From the NCBI GenBank assembly GCA_947631765.1, contig CANRMP010000003.1, forward strand, positions 105,052 to 169,051: a stretch of 64,000 nt of DNA. The letters are read 5' to 3'. The position numbers and the translations under genes are program-made. Within the stretch, counting starts at the first letter, position 1; the number at the start of each line of letters is the position of its first letter. This document shows, piece after piece, positions 1 to 7,949 of the stretch. The notes under the pieces are model-generated. The model searched no databases and was not told the DNA's origin. It was given only the letters and a program-made list of their open reading frames with translations. This DNA comes from an uncultured Clostridia bacterium (GTDB lineage: Bacteria; Bacillota; Clostridia; Oscillospirales; CAG-272).

Positions 1-459
1 ATTGCAGACAAGCTTTTGCAGTATGACTTTAATATCAGCGCCTTGGGCTGTGTACCCGGCTATATGCCCTGCGAGGAGTTTATTTCAAAAACTCCCGACA
101 AAAGCACCCCCACGGTATTTAACGCCGACAAACAGCTTGTAAGCAGGCTTCAGGAAGCGGCGCGGGTTGCGGGATGCAGCAAGGTGCACGTCGGAACCAT
201 CGCTTCCGCCGACACGTTTTTGGCAGACAACCGCAAGAAGGCTGAGCTTTACAACAAATATTCCGCTTTTGCCACCGATATGGAGGGAGCCGCAGTTGCT
301 CAAACCGCAACCCTTTCACGCGTGCCCTTTGCCGTGGTGCGGGCTATAAGCGACCTTGCCGACAAGAACGCGACGGTCAGCTATGCGGAATTTGAGAAAA
401 ACGCCGCCGAGCTTTCCGCTACCATTCTTACTGATATGTTCCGCTCAATTTGGCGTTAA
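1..459 (+). CDS. mtnN: MTA/SAH nucleosidase, 3' part (cut by left edge)
   Basis: The C-terminal 152 residues of 5'-methylthioadenosine/S-adenosylhomocysteine nucleosidase, the cytosolic enzyme that cleaves adenine from MTA and SAH. The reading frame is open from base 1, so the TTG at 16 is internal and the true start lies off the window. I see the family motifs GTIASADTF, TDMEGAAVAQ and RAISDLAD. The Glu of MEGAA (bases 283-285) and the Asp of SDLAD (352-354) are 23 residues apart, as are the substrate-binding Glu174 and catalytic Asp197 of the E. coli enzyme. About one third of the protein, including the N-terminal catalytic Glu, is missing to the left. It complements metK in this window. 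Confident. Confidence 0.93.
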   Translation: MADKLLQYDFNISALGCVPGYMPCEEFISKTPDKSTPTVFNADKQLVSRLQEAARVAGCSKVHVGTIASADTFLADNRKKAELYNKYSAFATDMEGAAVAQTATLSRVPFAVVRAISDLADKNATVSYAEFEKNAAELSATILTDMFRSIWR

Positions 460-480
460 CGCATTTTAAATAATTACTTT

Positions 481-571
481 TATTCAGGGAGCTTTTTGAA
501 AAAAGCTCCCTGAATACTTTTTTAAGGAACTTTTTGAAAAAAGTTCCTTAAAAACCTTCAAAAACTTTTCT
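481..571. repeat. tandem palindromic hairpins, dispersed repeat copy 1
   Basis: Two near-perfect stem-loops in tandem. The first has 16-bp arms at 481-496 and 501-516, the second has arms at about 519-534 and 539-554, and both have the loop TGAA. They are followed by the tail AACCTTCAAAAACTTT. The second hairpin plus tail recurs at about 9505-9550. The element sits between convergent genes (mtnN on plus, S1 protein on minus), so it may also terminate both. It looks like a small mobile or REP-like intergenic repeat. Confidence 0.75.
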
Positions 572-595
572 TGAAAAGAAAAATTGAATTGCTTT

Positions 596-1552
596 TTATG
601 CCGAAAAATGACTTTCGATAATTTTTGAGGTGCCGAGCGGCGAATAGCGCCAATAATCCATATGCGCTCTGTCGGGAGAGATATAATATTCAAGCCTCGG
701 ATGGCTTTGGTCTGACTTGCAGGCGTCGATTATTACAAGTTTTATTTTCATCCTCTCGGGTATGATATTTTTTATGTATACCGCAACGCTCTGACCGACT
801 TGTATTCCTTCGCGGTATTCCGCAAGCCCCGCAAGATTCGGGGAAAGCTCGATAAATATACCGTACTGCTCCACCGAACGCACAATGCCCATAACCGTCT
901 GACCGGTTTTGAAGGACACTGCGTTTTCCTCCCACGTGCCGAGTAACTCCTTGTGAGTAACATATATTCTCATCTGCTCTCGGTCAATGCTCTTGACAAC
1001 CGTCTTTATCTGCATTCCGACGTAAAATCTGTCCCTCGGATGGGAAATTCTCGACACCGATATACAGTCTATCGAAAGCAGGGAGGGTATGCCGCATCCG
1101 ATGTCCACAAAGGCTCCGAAATGTTCAAGATGTGTAATGCGCGCGGGGATTATGTCGCCGCTGACAAGCGTTGAGAGGTAATTGTTCATGCACTCTATCT
1201 GAGCCTGCCTTCTTGAAAGATATGCGACAGTGCCGCCCGCGCCGTCGCTCTCAAGCCTTATTACCTTAAAGCAAATCGGCTTCCCCACTCTTGATATAAT
1301 TGCAATATCCTTTACCGGCTCGCCCGAGGGGGAATATATGACCTCGTTTTTGTACATGAGTCCCTTAATGTCGCCTCCGAGGTCGACGGTAAGAGTAAGC
1401 TCGCTGTCGCACAGAATCGCTGTCGATTCAAGAATTTTTCCCAAAGCCATAGCTCGCTCAAGCCCCTGCTCTGACGATATGTACTCGCTGTTTTCATGAC
1501 ATCCGATAAGAAGTCCTTCCGGCAAATATTTATTCTCTTTTTCTTTTATCAT
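596..1552 (-). CDS. S1 RNA-binding domain protein (RpsA-like)
   Basis: A 318-residue protein with S1 (OB-fold) repeats, resembling the short S1-like proteins of Clostridia. Residues about 131-201 (GDIIPARITHLEHFGAFVDI...) and 217-275 (GQTVMGIVRSVEQYGIFIEL...) are two clear S1 domains; residues about 38-113 look like a third, more diverged one. It probably binds mRNA and may help the ribosome, but it is shorter than E. coli S1 (six domains). I chose the ATG at 1552 because AAAGGAG lies 8 bases upstream; the open frame continues 22 codons further without a better site. Its leader carries a stem-loop at 1581-1602. Function beyond RNA binding is inference. Confidence 0.8.
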   Translation of the reverse strand: MIKEKENKYLPEGLLIGCHENSEYISSEQGLERAMALGKILESTAILCDSELTLTVDLGGDIKGLMYKNEVIYSPSGEPVKDIAIISRVGKPICFKVIRLESDGAGGTVAYLSRRQAQIECMNNYLSTLVSGDIIPARITHLEHFGAFVDIGCGIPSLLSIDCISVSRISHPRDRFYVGMQIKTVVKSIDREQMRIYVTHKELLGTWEENAVSFKTGQTVMGIVRSVEQYGIFIELSPNLAGLAEYREGIQVGQSVAVYIKNIIPERMKIKLVIIDACKSDQSHPRLEYYISPDRAHMDYWRYSPLGTSKIIESHFSA

Positions 1553-1954
1553 GACAATCTCCTTTGTATATTTTAAAATTGCTTCTCGCCGACGCGAAAA
1601 GCCACCTGACTTTTTCACCTTTTCTTTTGCTTCCGATATTCATTGTATTATAACCGGTTTTAAAATATTACCTTGTTTGTACTCGTATGCTTATTTACTT
1701 TACTACATTATGCCAAACTGCGCACGCATTAATTGTCGAGTCATGGTAAGCGCAAAAAAATAATTGTAAATAATTTTGAATTGCAAAGTCAGAAAATCGA
1801 AGAAAACAAGAGATTTAACGAGTTTAGACGAGCAAATTGCATATTTTTTTAAATTGGGATCATTTTTTGATAAAAACCCCTTGACAAGCTTTATTCAAAG
1901 TGTTATAATTGCACCTGTTAATCAGAAGATTTTATATTATCAAGGAGGAAGAAA
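1553..1954. other. 402-bp divergent intergenic region
   Basis: Separates the S1 protein (minus) from rplM (plus). It holds a stem-loop in the S1 leader (arms 1581-1589 and 1594-1602, 9 bp with one G-U pair, four-base loop) and the consensus rplM promoter at 1881-1909. A TATAAT-like hexamer for the minus strand lies near 1650, but I find no good -35 for it. No small gene is supported in the AT-rich middle part. Confidence 0.6.
1881..1909 (+). promoter_or_regulatory. sigma-A promoter of rplM-rpsI
   Basis: TTGACA at 1881-1886 and TATAAT at 1904-1909 with an exact 17-base spacer: a full consensus promoter. The predicted start near 1916 leaves a leader of about 39 bases before the rplM start codon, which has an AAGGAGG site. 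Confidence 0.9.
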
Positions 1955-2383
1955 ATGTCAACATTCATGGCTAAGGCTGAGACAATCGAGCGTAAATGGT
2001 ACGTCATCGACGCCGCCGGGAAGTCACTGGGTAAAACCGCTGTTGAGGCTGCAAGAATTCTTAACGGCAAGCATCGCCCCGAGTACACTCCTCATGCGGA
2101 CTGCGGTGAATACGTTATTATTATCAACGCTTCAAAGGCAGTTCTCACCGGCAAAAAGCTCACACAGAAATATTACTACCGTCATTCGGGATACATCGGC
2201 GGACTTAAAAAGGTTCAGTACGGCACGCTCATGGCTACAAAGCCCGAGCTTGCAATGGAGCTTGCCGTTAAGGGTATGCTCCCCCACAACTCCATTGGCG
2301 CAAAGAGCGCCACAAGGCTTCACGTTTACGCAGGCGCGGAGCATCCTCACGCGGCGCAGAAGCCCGTGACAGTTGAAGGTTAA
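1955..2383 (+). CDS. rplM: 50S ribosomal protein L13
   Basis: A 142-residue protein, the usual length for L13, an early-assembling protein of the large subunit that binds 23S rRNA. The conserved core [20 protein letters not shown] is present, followed by [10 protein letters not shown] and the MLPHNSIG segment. The start ATG at 1955 follows AAGGAGG with good spacing; a second ATG four codons later (MAKAET) is less well placed. It is cotranscribed with rpsI, 14 bases downstream, the near-universal bacterial arrangement, from the strong promoter at 1881-1909. Nothing unusual. Confidence 0.97.
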   Translation: MSTFMAKAETIERKWYVIDAAGKSLGKTAVEAARILNGKHRPEYTPHADCGEYVIIINASKAVLTGKKLTQKYYYRHSGYIGGLKKVQYGTLMATKPELAMELAVKGMLPHNSIGAKSATRLHVYAGAEHPHAAQKPVTVEG

Positions 2384-2397
2384 AGGAGGAATAATCG

Positions 2398-2799
2398 ATG
2401 TATACAAGCGCTAAACCCTATTTTTACGGCACAGGCAGAAGAAAAAGCTCTGTTGCAAGAGTCCGTCTCTTCCCCGGTACGGGAAGCATAACAATCAACG
2501 GACGTGACATAGACGATTATTTCGGACTTGAAACTCTAAAGCTTATTGTCAATCAGCCCTTCGGCGTCACCGATACCACCGGTAAATTCGACATCGTTTG
2601 CCTTGTAAACGGCGGCGGTATTTCCGGTCAGGCGGGCGCTATCCGTCACGGCGTTGCAAAGGCTCTGCTTGCCAGCAACCCCGAATTTCGCCCTGCTCTC
2701 AAAAAAGCCGGATTTCTCACTCGTGACCCTCGTATGAAGGAAAGAAAGAAATACGGTCTCAAAGCCGCACGTCGCGCTCCTCAGTTCTCAAAGCGTTAA
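2398..2799 (+). CDS. rpsI: 30S ribosomal protein S9
   Basis: A 133-residue S9 protein of the small-subunit head. The N-terminal [15 protein letters not shown], the central [19 protein letters not shown] and the basic C-terminal tail ending RRAPQFSKR are diagnostic; the final Lys-Arg reaches the ribosomal P site in known structures. AGGAGG sits 8 bases before the ATG. It is the second gene of the rplM-rpsI operon and is followed by an intrinsic terminator. Normal length and sequence. Confidence 0.97.
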   Translation: MYTSAKPYFYGTGRRKSSVARVRLFPGTGSITINGRDIDDYFGLETLKLIVNQPFGVTDTTGKFDIVCLVNGGGISGQAGAIRHGVAKALLASNPEFRPALKKAGFLTRDPRMKERKKYGLKAARRAPQFSKR

Positions 2800-2829
2800 G
2801 GTGGCAAAAATTCCATCAAATTTTTTCAA

Positions 2830-2859
2830 CTCCCGAAAGCAAGCGTTTTCGGGGGTTTT
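2830..2859 (+). terminator. intrinsic terminator of rplM-rpsI
   Basis: Stem CCCGAAA/TTTCGGG (2832-2838 with 2847-2853) closes a short loop and is followed by GGTTTTCTTTT, 30 bases after the rpsI stop codon. Confidence 0.8.
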
Positions 2860-2979
2860 CTTTTGCCCTTGCTTATTTAATATTCGAATGATATTTAAAA
2901 TAGGTTTTTTAGTATTTAAGAAGAAGCTATTAACATATTAATTTTTTTGTGTTGAATTAGAAAAAAGCGAGGCGATAAA

Positions 2980-3351
2980 ATGATTTTTCGAAAAGAGTAT
3001 TTGGATAATTTAACGGCGCTCAAAGACAAGCAGGGAATTAAGGTCATTACCGGCGTTCGCAGGTGCGGAAAATCCACCTTGCTTGAGCTTTTAAGAAGAA
3101 ACGGCAGAGTAAATATCGGCAAGCTAACGGAAAAGGAAGTCGATTTTGTGGCGGTCAACATGAATGAAATTGAAAACTATCAGGTCTTTGCAATCGTGCT
3201 TGACGAAAATACCTGGGAGCGGGAATTAGCGCCTCTTCAAGATATAAGAGACAATTATCCGAAAACCTTGTTAACGCTTGACGATATAGGAAACAGGGCA
3301 AATTATCAGGGAATAAAGCGAAAAAATATAATCGACTGGCTTTTGGAATAA
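2980..3351 (+). pseudogene. internally deleted AAA_14/DUF4143-type ATPase remnant
   Basis: An open frame of 123 codons that joins the two ends of a normally about 400-residue ATP-binding protein of the AAA_14/DUF4143 type. Residues 1-41 are the N terminus with an intact Walker A (GVRRCGKST). From about residue 42 the text jumps to the family's C-terminal part (GKLTEKEVDFVAVN, RELAPLQDIRDNYPKTLLTLDD, here given in parts: RELAPLQDI, NYPKTLLTLDD). The Walker B region, the linker and most of DUF4143 are gone, so the product cannot be a working ATPase. The deletion happens to keep the frame. A purine-rich site lies before the ATG. Family assignment is by recollection of the motifs. Confidence 0.75.
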
Positions 3352-3458
3352 TATTTTTGCCCCAAAACCAAGCTTTGCGGCAAAAGAAAGGTTGGCAGAG
3401 GCCGAATAAAAAATTAATATTGCATTATATTTTTAATATTTTTTTCAAATAATATATT

Positions 3459-3497
3459 AAACCCGCCAAAAATAAACGGTCGCGGGTTTTATTATTT
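3459..3497 (+). terminator. hairpin ending the ATPase-remnant transcript
   Basis: Stem AAACCCGC/GCGGGTTT (3459-3466 with 3482-3489) followed by TATTATTTAT. It runs into the first possible start codon of the next gene (3498), which favours the later start at 3522 for that gene. Confidence 0.55.
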
Positions 3498-3521
3498 ATG
3501 ACAAACGGAGATAAAAGCAAT

Positions 3522-3947
3522 ATGAACGACTGTATGATGCTCAACTATATCAGACAGAATCTTGATATGGGTATTGACGGAATAAACAAGGTAATTCCCT
3601 ACGCCAAAAACCCGTCCTTCAGAAACGCTCTTGAAAGTCAGCTTTCCGAGTACAGAAGCCTTTACGCCGAGGCGGACAATCTGCTTTGTCAAAACGGAGG
3701 AGAGGAGAAAAACATCTCTCCCTTGACAAAGATGAGCACCGAAATCATGTCAAGCATGAAATGCATGTCATACAATGAAGACAGCAAAATTGCCGAGGAT
3801 ATGATAAGAGGCACAACGACAAGTATTACCAAGCTTTCAAGACATCTTGGAGAATATCACGACGCAAATCCCGAAATAGTCGAGCTTTCAAAAAAGGTAA
3901 TCCGCGTTGAAGAAAAAAACGTGGAAGAAATGAAAGAATTTTTATAA
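3522..3947 (+). CDS. small helical protein, ferritin-like or coat-associated
   Basis: A 141-residue, almost entirely helical protein with no signal peptide and no membrane segment. I recognise the general type: short Clostridial proteins of unknown function with a four-helix, ferritin-like or CotF-like outline, beginning MxLLNYIxQNxxMGxxxI and ending in a helix with EExNVEEMKxFL. Metal-binding residues are not obvious. I prefer the ATG at 3522 (protein starts MNDCMMLNYIRQ) because the upstream ATG at 3498 lies at the foot of a hairpin; a GGAG lies 11-14 bases before 3522. A single-gene unit followed by a perfect 13-bp hairpin. Role unknown. Confidence 0.65.
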   Translation: MNDCMMLNYIRQNLDMGIDGINKVIPYAKNPSFRNALESQLSEYRSLYAEADNLLCQNGGEEKNISPLTKMSTEIMSSMKCMSYNEDSKIAEDMIRGTTTSITKLSRHLGEYHDANPEIVELSKKVIRVEEKNVEEMKEFL

Positions 3948-3959
3948 TGAAATAACGCC

Positions 3960-3993
3960 GAGGCTGTCGCGGGTTTTGTACCGCGACAGCCTC
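3960..3993. terminator. bidirectional hairpin between convergent genes
   Basis: Perfect 13-bp arms (3960-3972 and 3981-3993) with an 8-base loop, between a plus-strand gene ending at 3947 and a minus-strand gene ending at 4045. The T-rich flank on the plus side is weak (ATACCTTTATTATAT). Confidence 0.75.
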
Positions 3994-4044
3994 ATACCTT
4001 TATTATATCATTATATTTTACGGATTTTTGACGAAAAGGCGCAC

Positions 4045-5928
4045 TTATCTCGGTCGACCGCCGCCCGGTCTGTCTCCGGGTCCGCCGCCGTGATTCATGC
4101 CGGGACCCGGTGTGACGGGCGCCTCGGAGGCGACAACCGTCGTTACCAAGGTGCCGCCGCTGTAATTTCCGCCGACATACACGTTATTTACAAGCTCTCC
4201 TGTGGAGGAGCCGCCGCTGTATACCGAATATTTGCCGTCCTTTTCAAGCTCGGGAGCGCTGAAAACGATGGTCTGAATGGTTTTGGGAGTGCTGAAGGCA
4301 AGAATTATATTGTTCTTTTCGTCGGCAATTGCCACAGTTGTATTTGCCGAAATATTGCCCGTTGAGGCAAATATCACCTGCCTGTTATCCCCTGTTGCGC
4401 AGTCCGCCATACCCTGGCTTCCGACAGCCAAAAGAAGACCGCCGCTAATTGTCATACTACAGCTTCCGTCGCCGTAATCAATGGCGCCGTTTCCCGAGCT
4501 TGTGGGACCGAAAACCACCATTGTTCCGCCGGTCATGACAATGTTTCCGTTTGAGTCAATTCCGTCTCCGTCGGCGTAAACGTAGGAAACACCTCCGTTT
4601 ATCGAGAGCAAATAATCGCCTGTATTTGCGCCCATGCCGCCCCACATGCCGCCGCCACCGGAGGAGCCTCCCGCGGCGTTCATGCCGTCGTCGGATGAGT
4701 GAATTATTGTATTTGCTCCGTTAACATTTATTTTTTTAGCTTCGTAGCCCTCATATGAGCGGGATATTTCAATATATCCGTCGTTAACATTCAGCGTCTC
4801 GTTTGCGTGTATTCCGTCGTCTCCCGCCTTAATAAAGAGGCTTGTGCCCTCGATATTTATTTCATCGTCGCAATGCAGCGCGTCTCCCGAGCAGTCAAGA
4901 GATATACTGCCCGACCTTATATTTATCTGCCGTACGGCTTTTATGCCGTGGTCGCTGCTGCTTTGAGTGTTACCGCCGCCCCAAGGGGAACCGCCCCACA
5001 TGCCGCCGCCCTGTGTTGTGCCCGACGATTCGGGCGCTCCGCCGCCGGATATAACCGCGATACTGCCGCCTGATATTTCGACAAGGTTTTCAGCCTGAAT
5101 GCCGTCGTTTTTCGACTCGATATACAGCTCACCGCCGGATACCGAAATAATTCCTTTGTCCGTGTCCTCGGTGTTGCTGCTTCGCAGTCCGTCGGCTCCG
5201 GCGTTTATGACTGTTTTCCCGCCGGATATCTGTACCGAGTCCTTCCCTCTTATCCCGTCGTCCGCCGAGGTGACGTATATCTCACCGCCGTCTATTACAA
5301 GATCATCCTTGCCGTATATACCTTTATTGTAATTGCCGTACACGTACAACGCGCCGCCGCCCGAAAATTCAAGGTCAGCCTTTGAATAAATAGCCGCGCT
5401 CGGGTTGTCGTCATAGAGATTTTCATATGAATCGCCGTCACCGACAAGGTTTACCGATCCGTCGTAAAGCTTAATTACAACCTTTTTCGGGGCGCTCAAT
5501 ATATAAATCGGAGCATTATATGAGCATTTGATATCAACTCCGTTGAAAACAAGCTCAACCTTTTGGTCGTCCTCGACGTCAACGATCAGCTGTCCGTTTT
5601 CAAGCTTTCCCTGCAAAAGATAACTGCCCGCCTTAGTTATCGTCACCGTCGCGCCGTCTGTTGTAATTCCGCTTCCGCTCGCGCTGATACTGTCATTATT
5701 AAAGGTTATCAAGTTTTCAACGCCTTTCTCATCAACCTCGCCCGAAACTGCGTTATCCGGATAGCTAACCTTCGGAATCGAAGGACTTGTGCCGGGGGAG
5801 GCGGTATTTTGATCTCCCGCAAAGAAGCTGTTTTCGATTTTGGCGTTTTCAATGGTTTTCGTATTTTTGCACGAAAGCAGGCTTAGTGCAAGAGAAAGAA
5901 TGAGTAATGAAGAAAATATTTTTTTCAT
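4045..5928 (-). CDS. Cthe_2159-type beta-helix carbohydrate-binding lipoprotein
   Basis: A 627-residue secreted lipoprotein. Residues 1-20 form a lipoprotein signal peptide with lipobox LLSC (Cys20). The mature part is built of short beta-strand repeats of the type I-x-G-G-x-I/L-x-V-x-x-x-x-D-G-I (SADDGIRGKDSVQISGG, KAGDDGIHANETLNV), typical of a right-handed beta-helix in the Cthe_2159/DUF4353 family, whose founder in Clostridium thermocellum binds polygalacturonic acid. Two Gly/Trp-rich inserts (GGGMWGGSPWGGG and GGGGMWGGMG) and a Pro/Gly-rich tail probably protrude from the helix. No lyase motif is evident, so binding rather than cleavage is inferred. AAAGGG precedes the ATG. A monocistronic gene. 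Confidence 0.8.
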   Translation of the reverse strand: MKKIFSSLLILSLALSLLSCKNTKTIENAKIENSFFAGDQNTASPGTSPSIPKVSYPDNAVSGEVDEKGVENLITFNNDSISASGSGITTDGATVTITKAGSYLLQGKLENGQLIVDVEDDQKVELVFNGVDIKCSYNAPIYILSAPKKVVIKLYDGSVNLVGDGDSYENLYDDNPSAAIYSKADLEFSGGGALYVYGNYNKGIYGKDDLVIDGGEIYVTSADDGIRGKDSVQISGGKTVINAGADGLRSSNTEDTDKGIISVSGGELYIESKNDGIQAENLVEISGGSIAVISGGGAPESSGTTQGGGMWGGSPWGGGNTQSSSDHGIKAVRQINIRSGSISLDCSGDALHCDDEINIEGTSLFIKAGDDGIHANETLNVNDGYIEISRSYEGYEAKKINVNGANTIIHSSDDGMNAAGGSSGGGGMWGGMGANTGDYLLSINGGVSYVYADGDGIDSNGNIVMTGGTMVVFGPTSSGNGAIDYGDGSCSMTISGGLLLAVGSQGMADCATGDNRQVIFASTGNISANTTVAIADEKNNIILAFSTPKTIQTIVFSAPELEKDGKYSVYSGGSSTGELVNNVYVGGNYSGGTLVTTVVASEAPVTPGPGMNHGGGPGDRPGGGRPR

Positions 5929-6232
5929 AAGCTGCGCCCTTTCATTCGTTTTTTATCTGAAAAGCAAAGCGATTTTTGTCCGAATGCGGTATTATTATAC
6001 AGGCGCAAAATGAAAATAGCGCAAAGCTAATGTGTTTTTTGTGTGAAAGCTTGGAAATTTATTTTTTTGCCATAATTTTGTTGTTTGTATGTATTGCACA
6101 TTTACCAAGAGCGAAAATTATTTATATTGTATTGCACAAATAAAATATTGTTTAAATTTTATAGGTTGACAAAACAGTCAAAAAGGTTTATAATATTATG
6201 CAATAAATCTTTATAGGGGGTTACTTTTTACT
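5929..6232. promoter_or_regulatory. divergent intergenic region with paired direct repeats
   Basis: 304 AT-rich bases between two lipoprotein genes. An 11-bp direct repeat TGTATTGCACA occurs at 6090-6100 and 6128-6138 (38 bp apart), upstream of the -35 of the plus-strand promoter at 6166. This looks like a pair of regulator sites. For the minus gene only a -10-like TATAAT (complement of 5994-5999) is visible, with no good -35. No small gene seen. Confidence 0.5.
6166..6194 (+). promoter_or_regulatory. consensus promoter of first solute-binding protein
   Basis: TTGACA at 6166-6171, 17-base spacer, TATAAT at 6189-6194. Start of transcription expected near 6201, about 30 bases before the ATG. 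Confidence 0.88.
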
Positions 6233-7699
6233 ATGCGCAAATTTATCACTATTTTACTATGTCTTTCTATGCTCTTTTTGTCTGTTGCGGCTACCGGCTG
6301 TGCAAATTCCGGTGACAGAAACAATGAAAAGATCGACACAACTCTTGACCATTTGAAGGGTCTTGACTTTGAAGAAGCAGAGGTTAACATCGTCTACGTC
6401 GAGGGCGGAAACGGCGAATTTACAAAAAGATCGCTCGGACTCGACCCGGACGACGACACGGGCGACAGCGTTGACCAGGCGGTTCTTAAGAGAAACTCAG
6501 AGGTTGAGTCAATGCTCCAGGTCACTCTTGTACCTCAAAGCGGAGCCGAACATTTCGACGGCCTTACCGCGGCAATAAGCAGCTCGCTTGCTTCAAGCAG
6601 CGGTGAGTATGACATTATCGCCGGTTATCAATATTTTGATATCGGAATTGCTTCCAAGGGTTGGCTGCTTAACCTCAACAATCTTGCAAATTATGACGCC
6701 GATTATCTCCGTCTTGACGAGGATTACTGGTCACAAAGCTATAACGAAGGTCTTTCATATAACGAAAATACATATTGGGTCACAGGCGACATTGCGCTCA
6801 GATTCCTTGGCGGAATGTACTGCACCTTTGTCAACGGTGATCTTTACGAAGCTATCCTACAGAAGACCTACGGTCATATCTATGACCTTGTGCGCGAGGG
6901 CAAATGGACTCTGGATATGCTCCTTGAAATGATGGAGTTGGTATATAAGGATTCGGACGGCGACACCGAAACCAGCGAAAACGACCGACTCGGATTTGTC
7001 CTTGAAACCTCTATGGACCCGATTGACGGTATGGCATTCGGCTCTCAGATACAGTGGACGCAAAGAACCGAAGACGGTATTAATTTGGTTTTAAGAAACA
7101 ACAGAACGATTTCATTCGGCGAAAAAATGTCCAAAATCCTTGCGTCTCGCTCATTCTACGCTCCGGCAGGCGATGATTCGCACAATCAGATGGCGCTGTT
7201 CAGCAGCGGAAACGTTATGTTCACCGTTGCCAGCGTTTTCCAAGCCGAAGTACATCTTATGGAAATGGATAACTACTATGTTATTCCCGTTCCGAAGCTT
7301 GACGAAAATCAGGCCGGCTACGCTTCCGGTATTCACGACGGGTGCACGATATTCGGAATACCCTACGACGCAGAAGACGTGGCAAAGTCCGCCGCAACTC
7401 TTGAGGCGCTTGCCGCACTCAGCAAGAAATACGTAACCCCCGAGTACTATGACAGTGCTCTTAAATACAGATACACCCGTGACAACGAGGCTGCCGAAAT
7501 GATCGATATCATGCGTGATGCGGCTTACACCGATTTTGCCGCAGCATGGTCAAAGGATATTAATGATATTGCTCACTTCTTCAGAGATCACAGCTCAAGG
7601 CTTGGCCGTGTAAGCTCAATTCTCCAGGCTAATTACAGCAAATGGAATTCATCGCTTGAAACGCTCCTTGTAGCTCTCGAAACCTACGGAATCGAATAA
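6233..7699 (+). CDS. extracellular solute-binding lipoprotein (ABC importer type), paralogue 1
   Basis: A 488-residue lipoprotein with a signal peptide ending at Cys23 (ATGC lipobox) and the outline of family 1 extracellular solute-binding proteins (SBP_bac_1 type, usually sugar ligands) of gut Clostridia. Typical segments are GEYDIIAGYQYFDIG, YWVTGDIALRFLGGMYCTF, KWTLDMLLEMM and YYVIPVPKLDE. It would sit on the outer face of the membrane and hand a ligand to an ABC permease, but no permease or ATPase gene lies nearby. The next gene (7950) is a clear paralogue over the full length. It has its own consensus promoter and terminator, hence is a high-expression single-gene unit. Ligand unknown. 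Confidence 0.85.
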   Translation: MRKFITILLCLSMLFLSVAATGCANSGDRNNEKIDTTLDHLKGLDFEEAEVNIVYVEGGNGEFTKRSLGLDPDDDTGDSVDQAVLKRNSEVESMLQVTLVPQSGAEHFDGLTAAISSSLASSSGEYDIIAGYQYFDIGIASKGWLLNLNNLANYDADYLRLDEDYWSQSYNEGLSYNENTYWVTGDIALRFLGGMYCTFVNGDLYEAILQKTYGHIYDLVREGKWTLDMLLEMMELVYKDSDGDTETSENDRLGFVLETSMDPIDGMAFGSQIQWTQRTEDGINLVLRNNRTISFGEKMSKILASRSFYAPAGDDSHNQMALFSSGNVMFTVASVFQAEVHLMEMDNYYVIPVPKLDENQAGYASGIHDGCTIFGIPYDAEDVAKSAATLEALAALSKKYVTPEYYDSALKYRYTRDNEAAEMIDIMRDAAYTDFAAAWSKDINDIAHFFRDHSSRLGRVSSILQANYSKWNSSLETLLVALETYGIE

Positions 7700-7715
7700 C
7701 CGATTAAACAGCTTT

Positions 7716-7761
7716 CGCAAAGGGTGATGCCCTCAAGGGTATCCCCCCTTTGCGCTTTTTA
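7716..7761 (+). terminator. intrinsic terminator of paralogue 1
   Basis: Outer stem CGCAAAGGG/CCCTTTGCG (7716-7724 with 7746-7754), an inner CCCTCAAGGG hairpin, then CTTTTTAT. Confidence 0.85.
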
Positions 7762-7884
7762 TATTCAAAGCCCGAGCTCTGCCGCGCCTTTACCTATAAA
7801 GTGTCGCAAAGCGGCGTTTGGTTGGGCGGTTTGAAATAATAATTTCGCGTACTGACTTTTTTTCCGTTAAATATAAAAAATCGA

Positions 7885-7913
7885 TTGACAAACGCTAAAA
7901 TACATGATATAAT
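7885..7913 (+). promoter_or_regulatory. consensus promoter of second solute-binding protein
   Basis: TTGACA at 7885-7890, 17-base spacer, TATAAT at 7908-7913. AGGAGG precedes the ATG at 7950. Confidence 0.88.
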
Positions 7914-7949
7914 ATTCGTAACAGATATGTTTTAGGAGGAAAACATCAC

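Noticed and set aside
3360..3480. Remnant of the deleted middle part of the ATPase gene
   Set aside because: The bases after the stop codon show no similarity to the missing middle or to any coding pattern.
4807..5073. Open frames opposite the Cthe_2159-like gene
   Set aside because: These are antisense shadows of a GC-biased coding repeat, without start signals.
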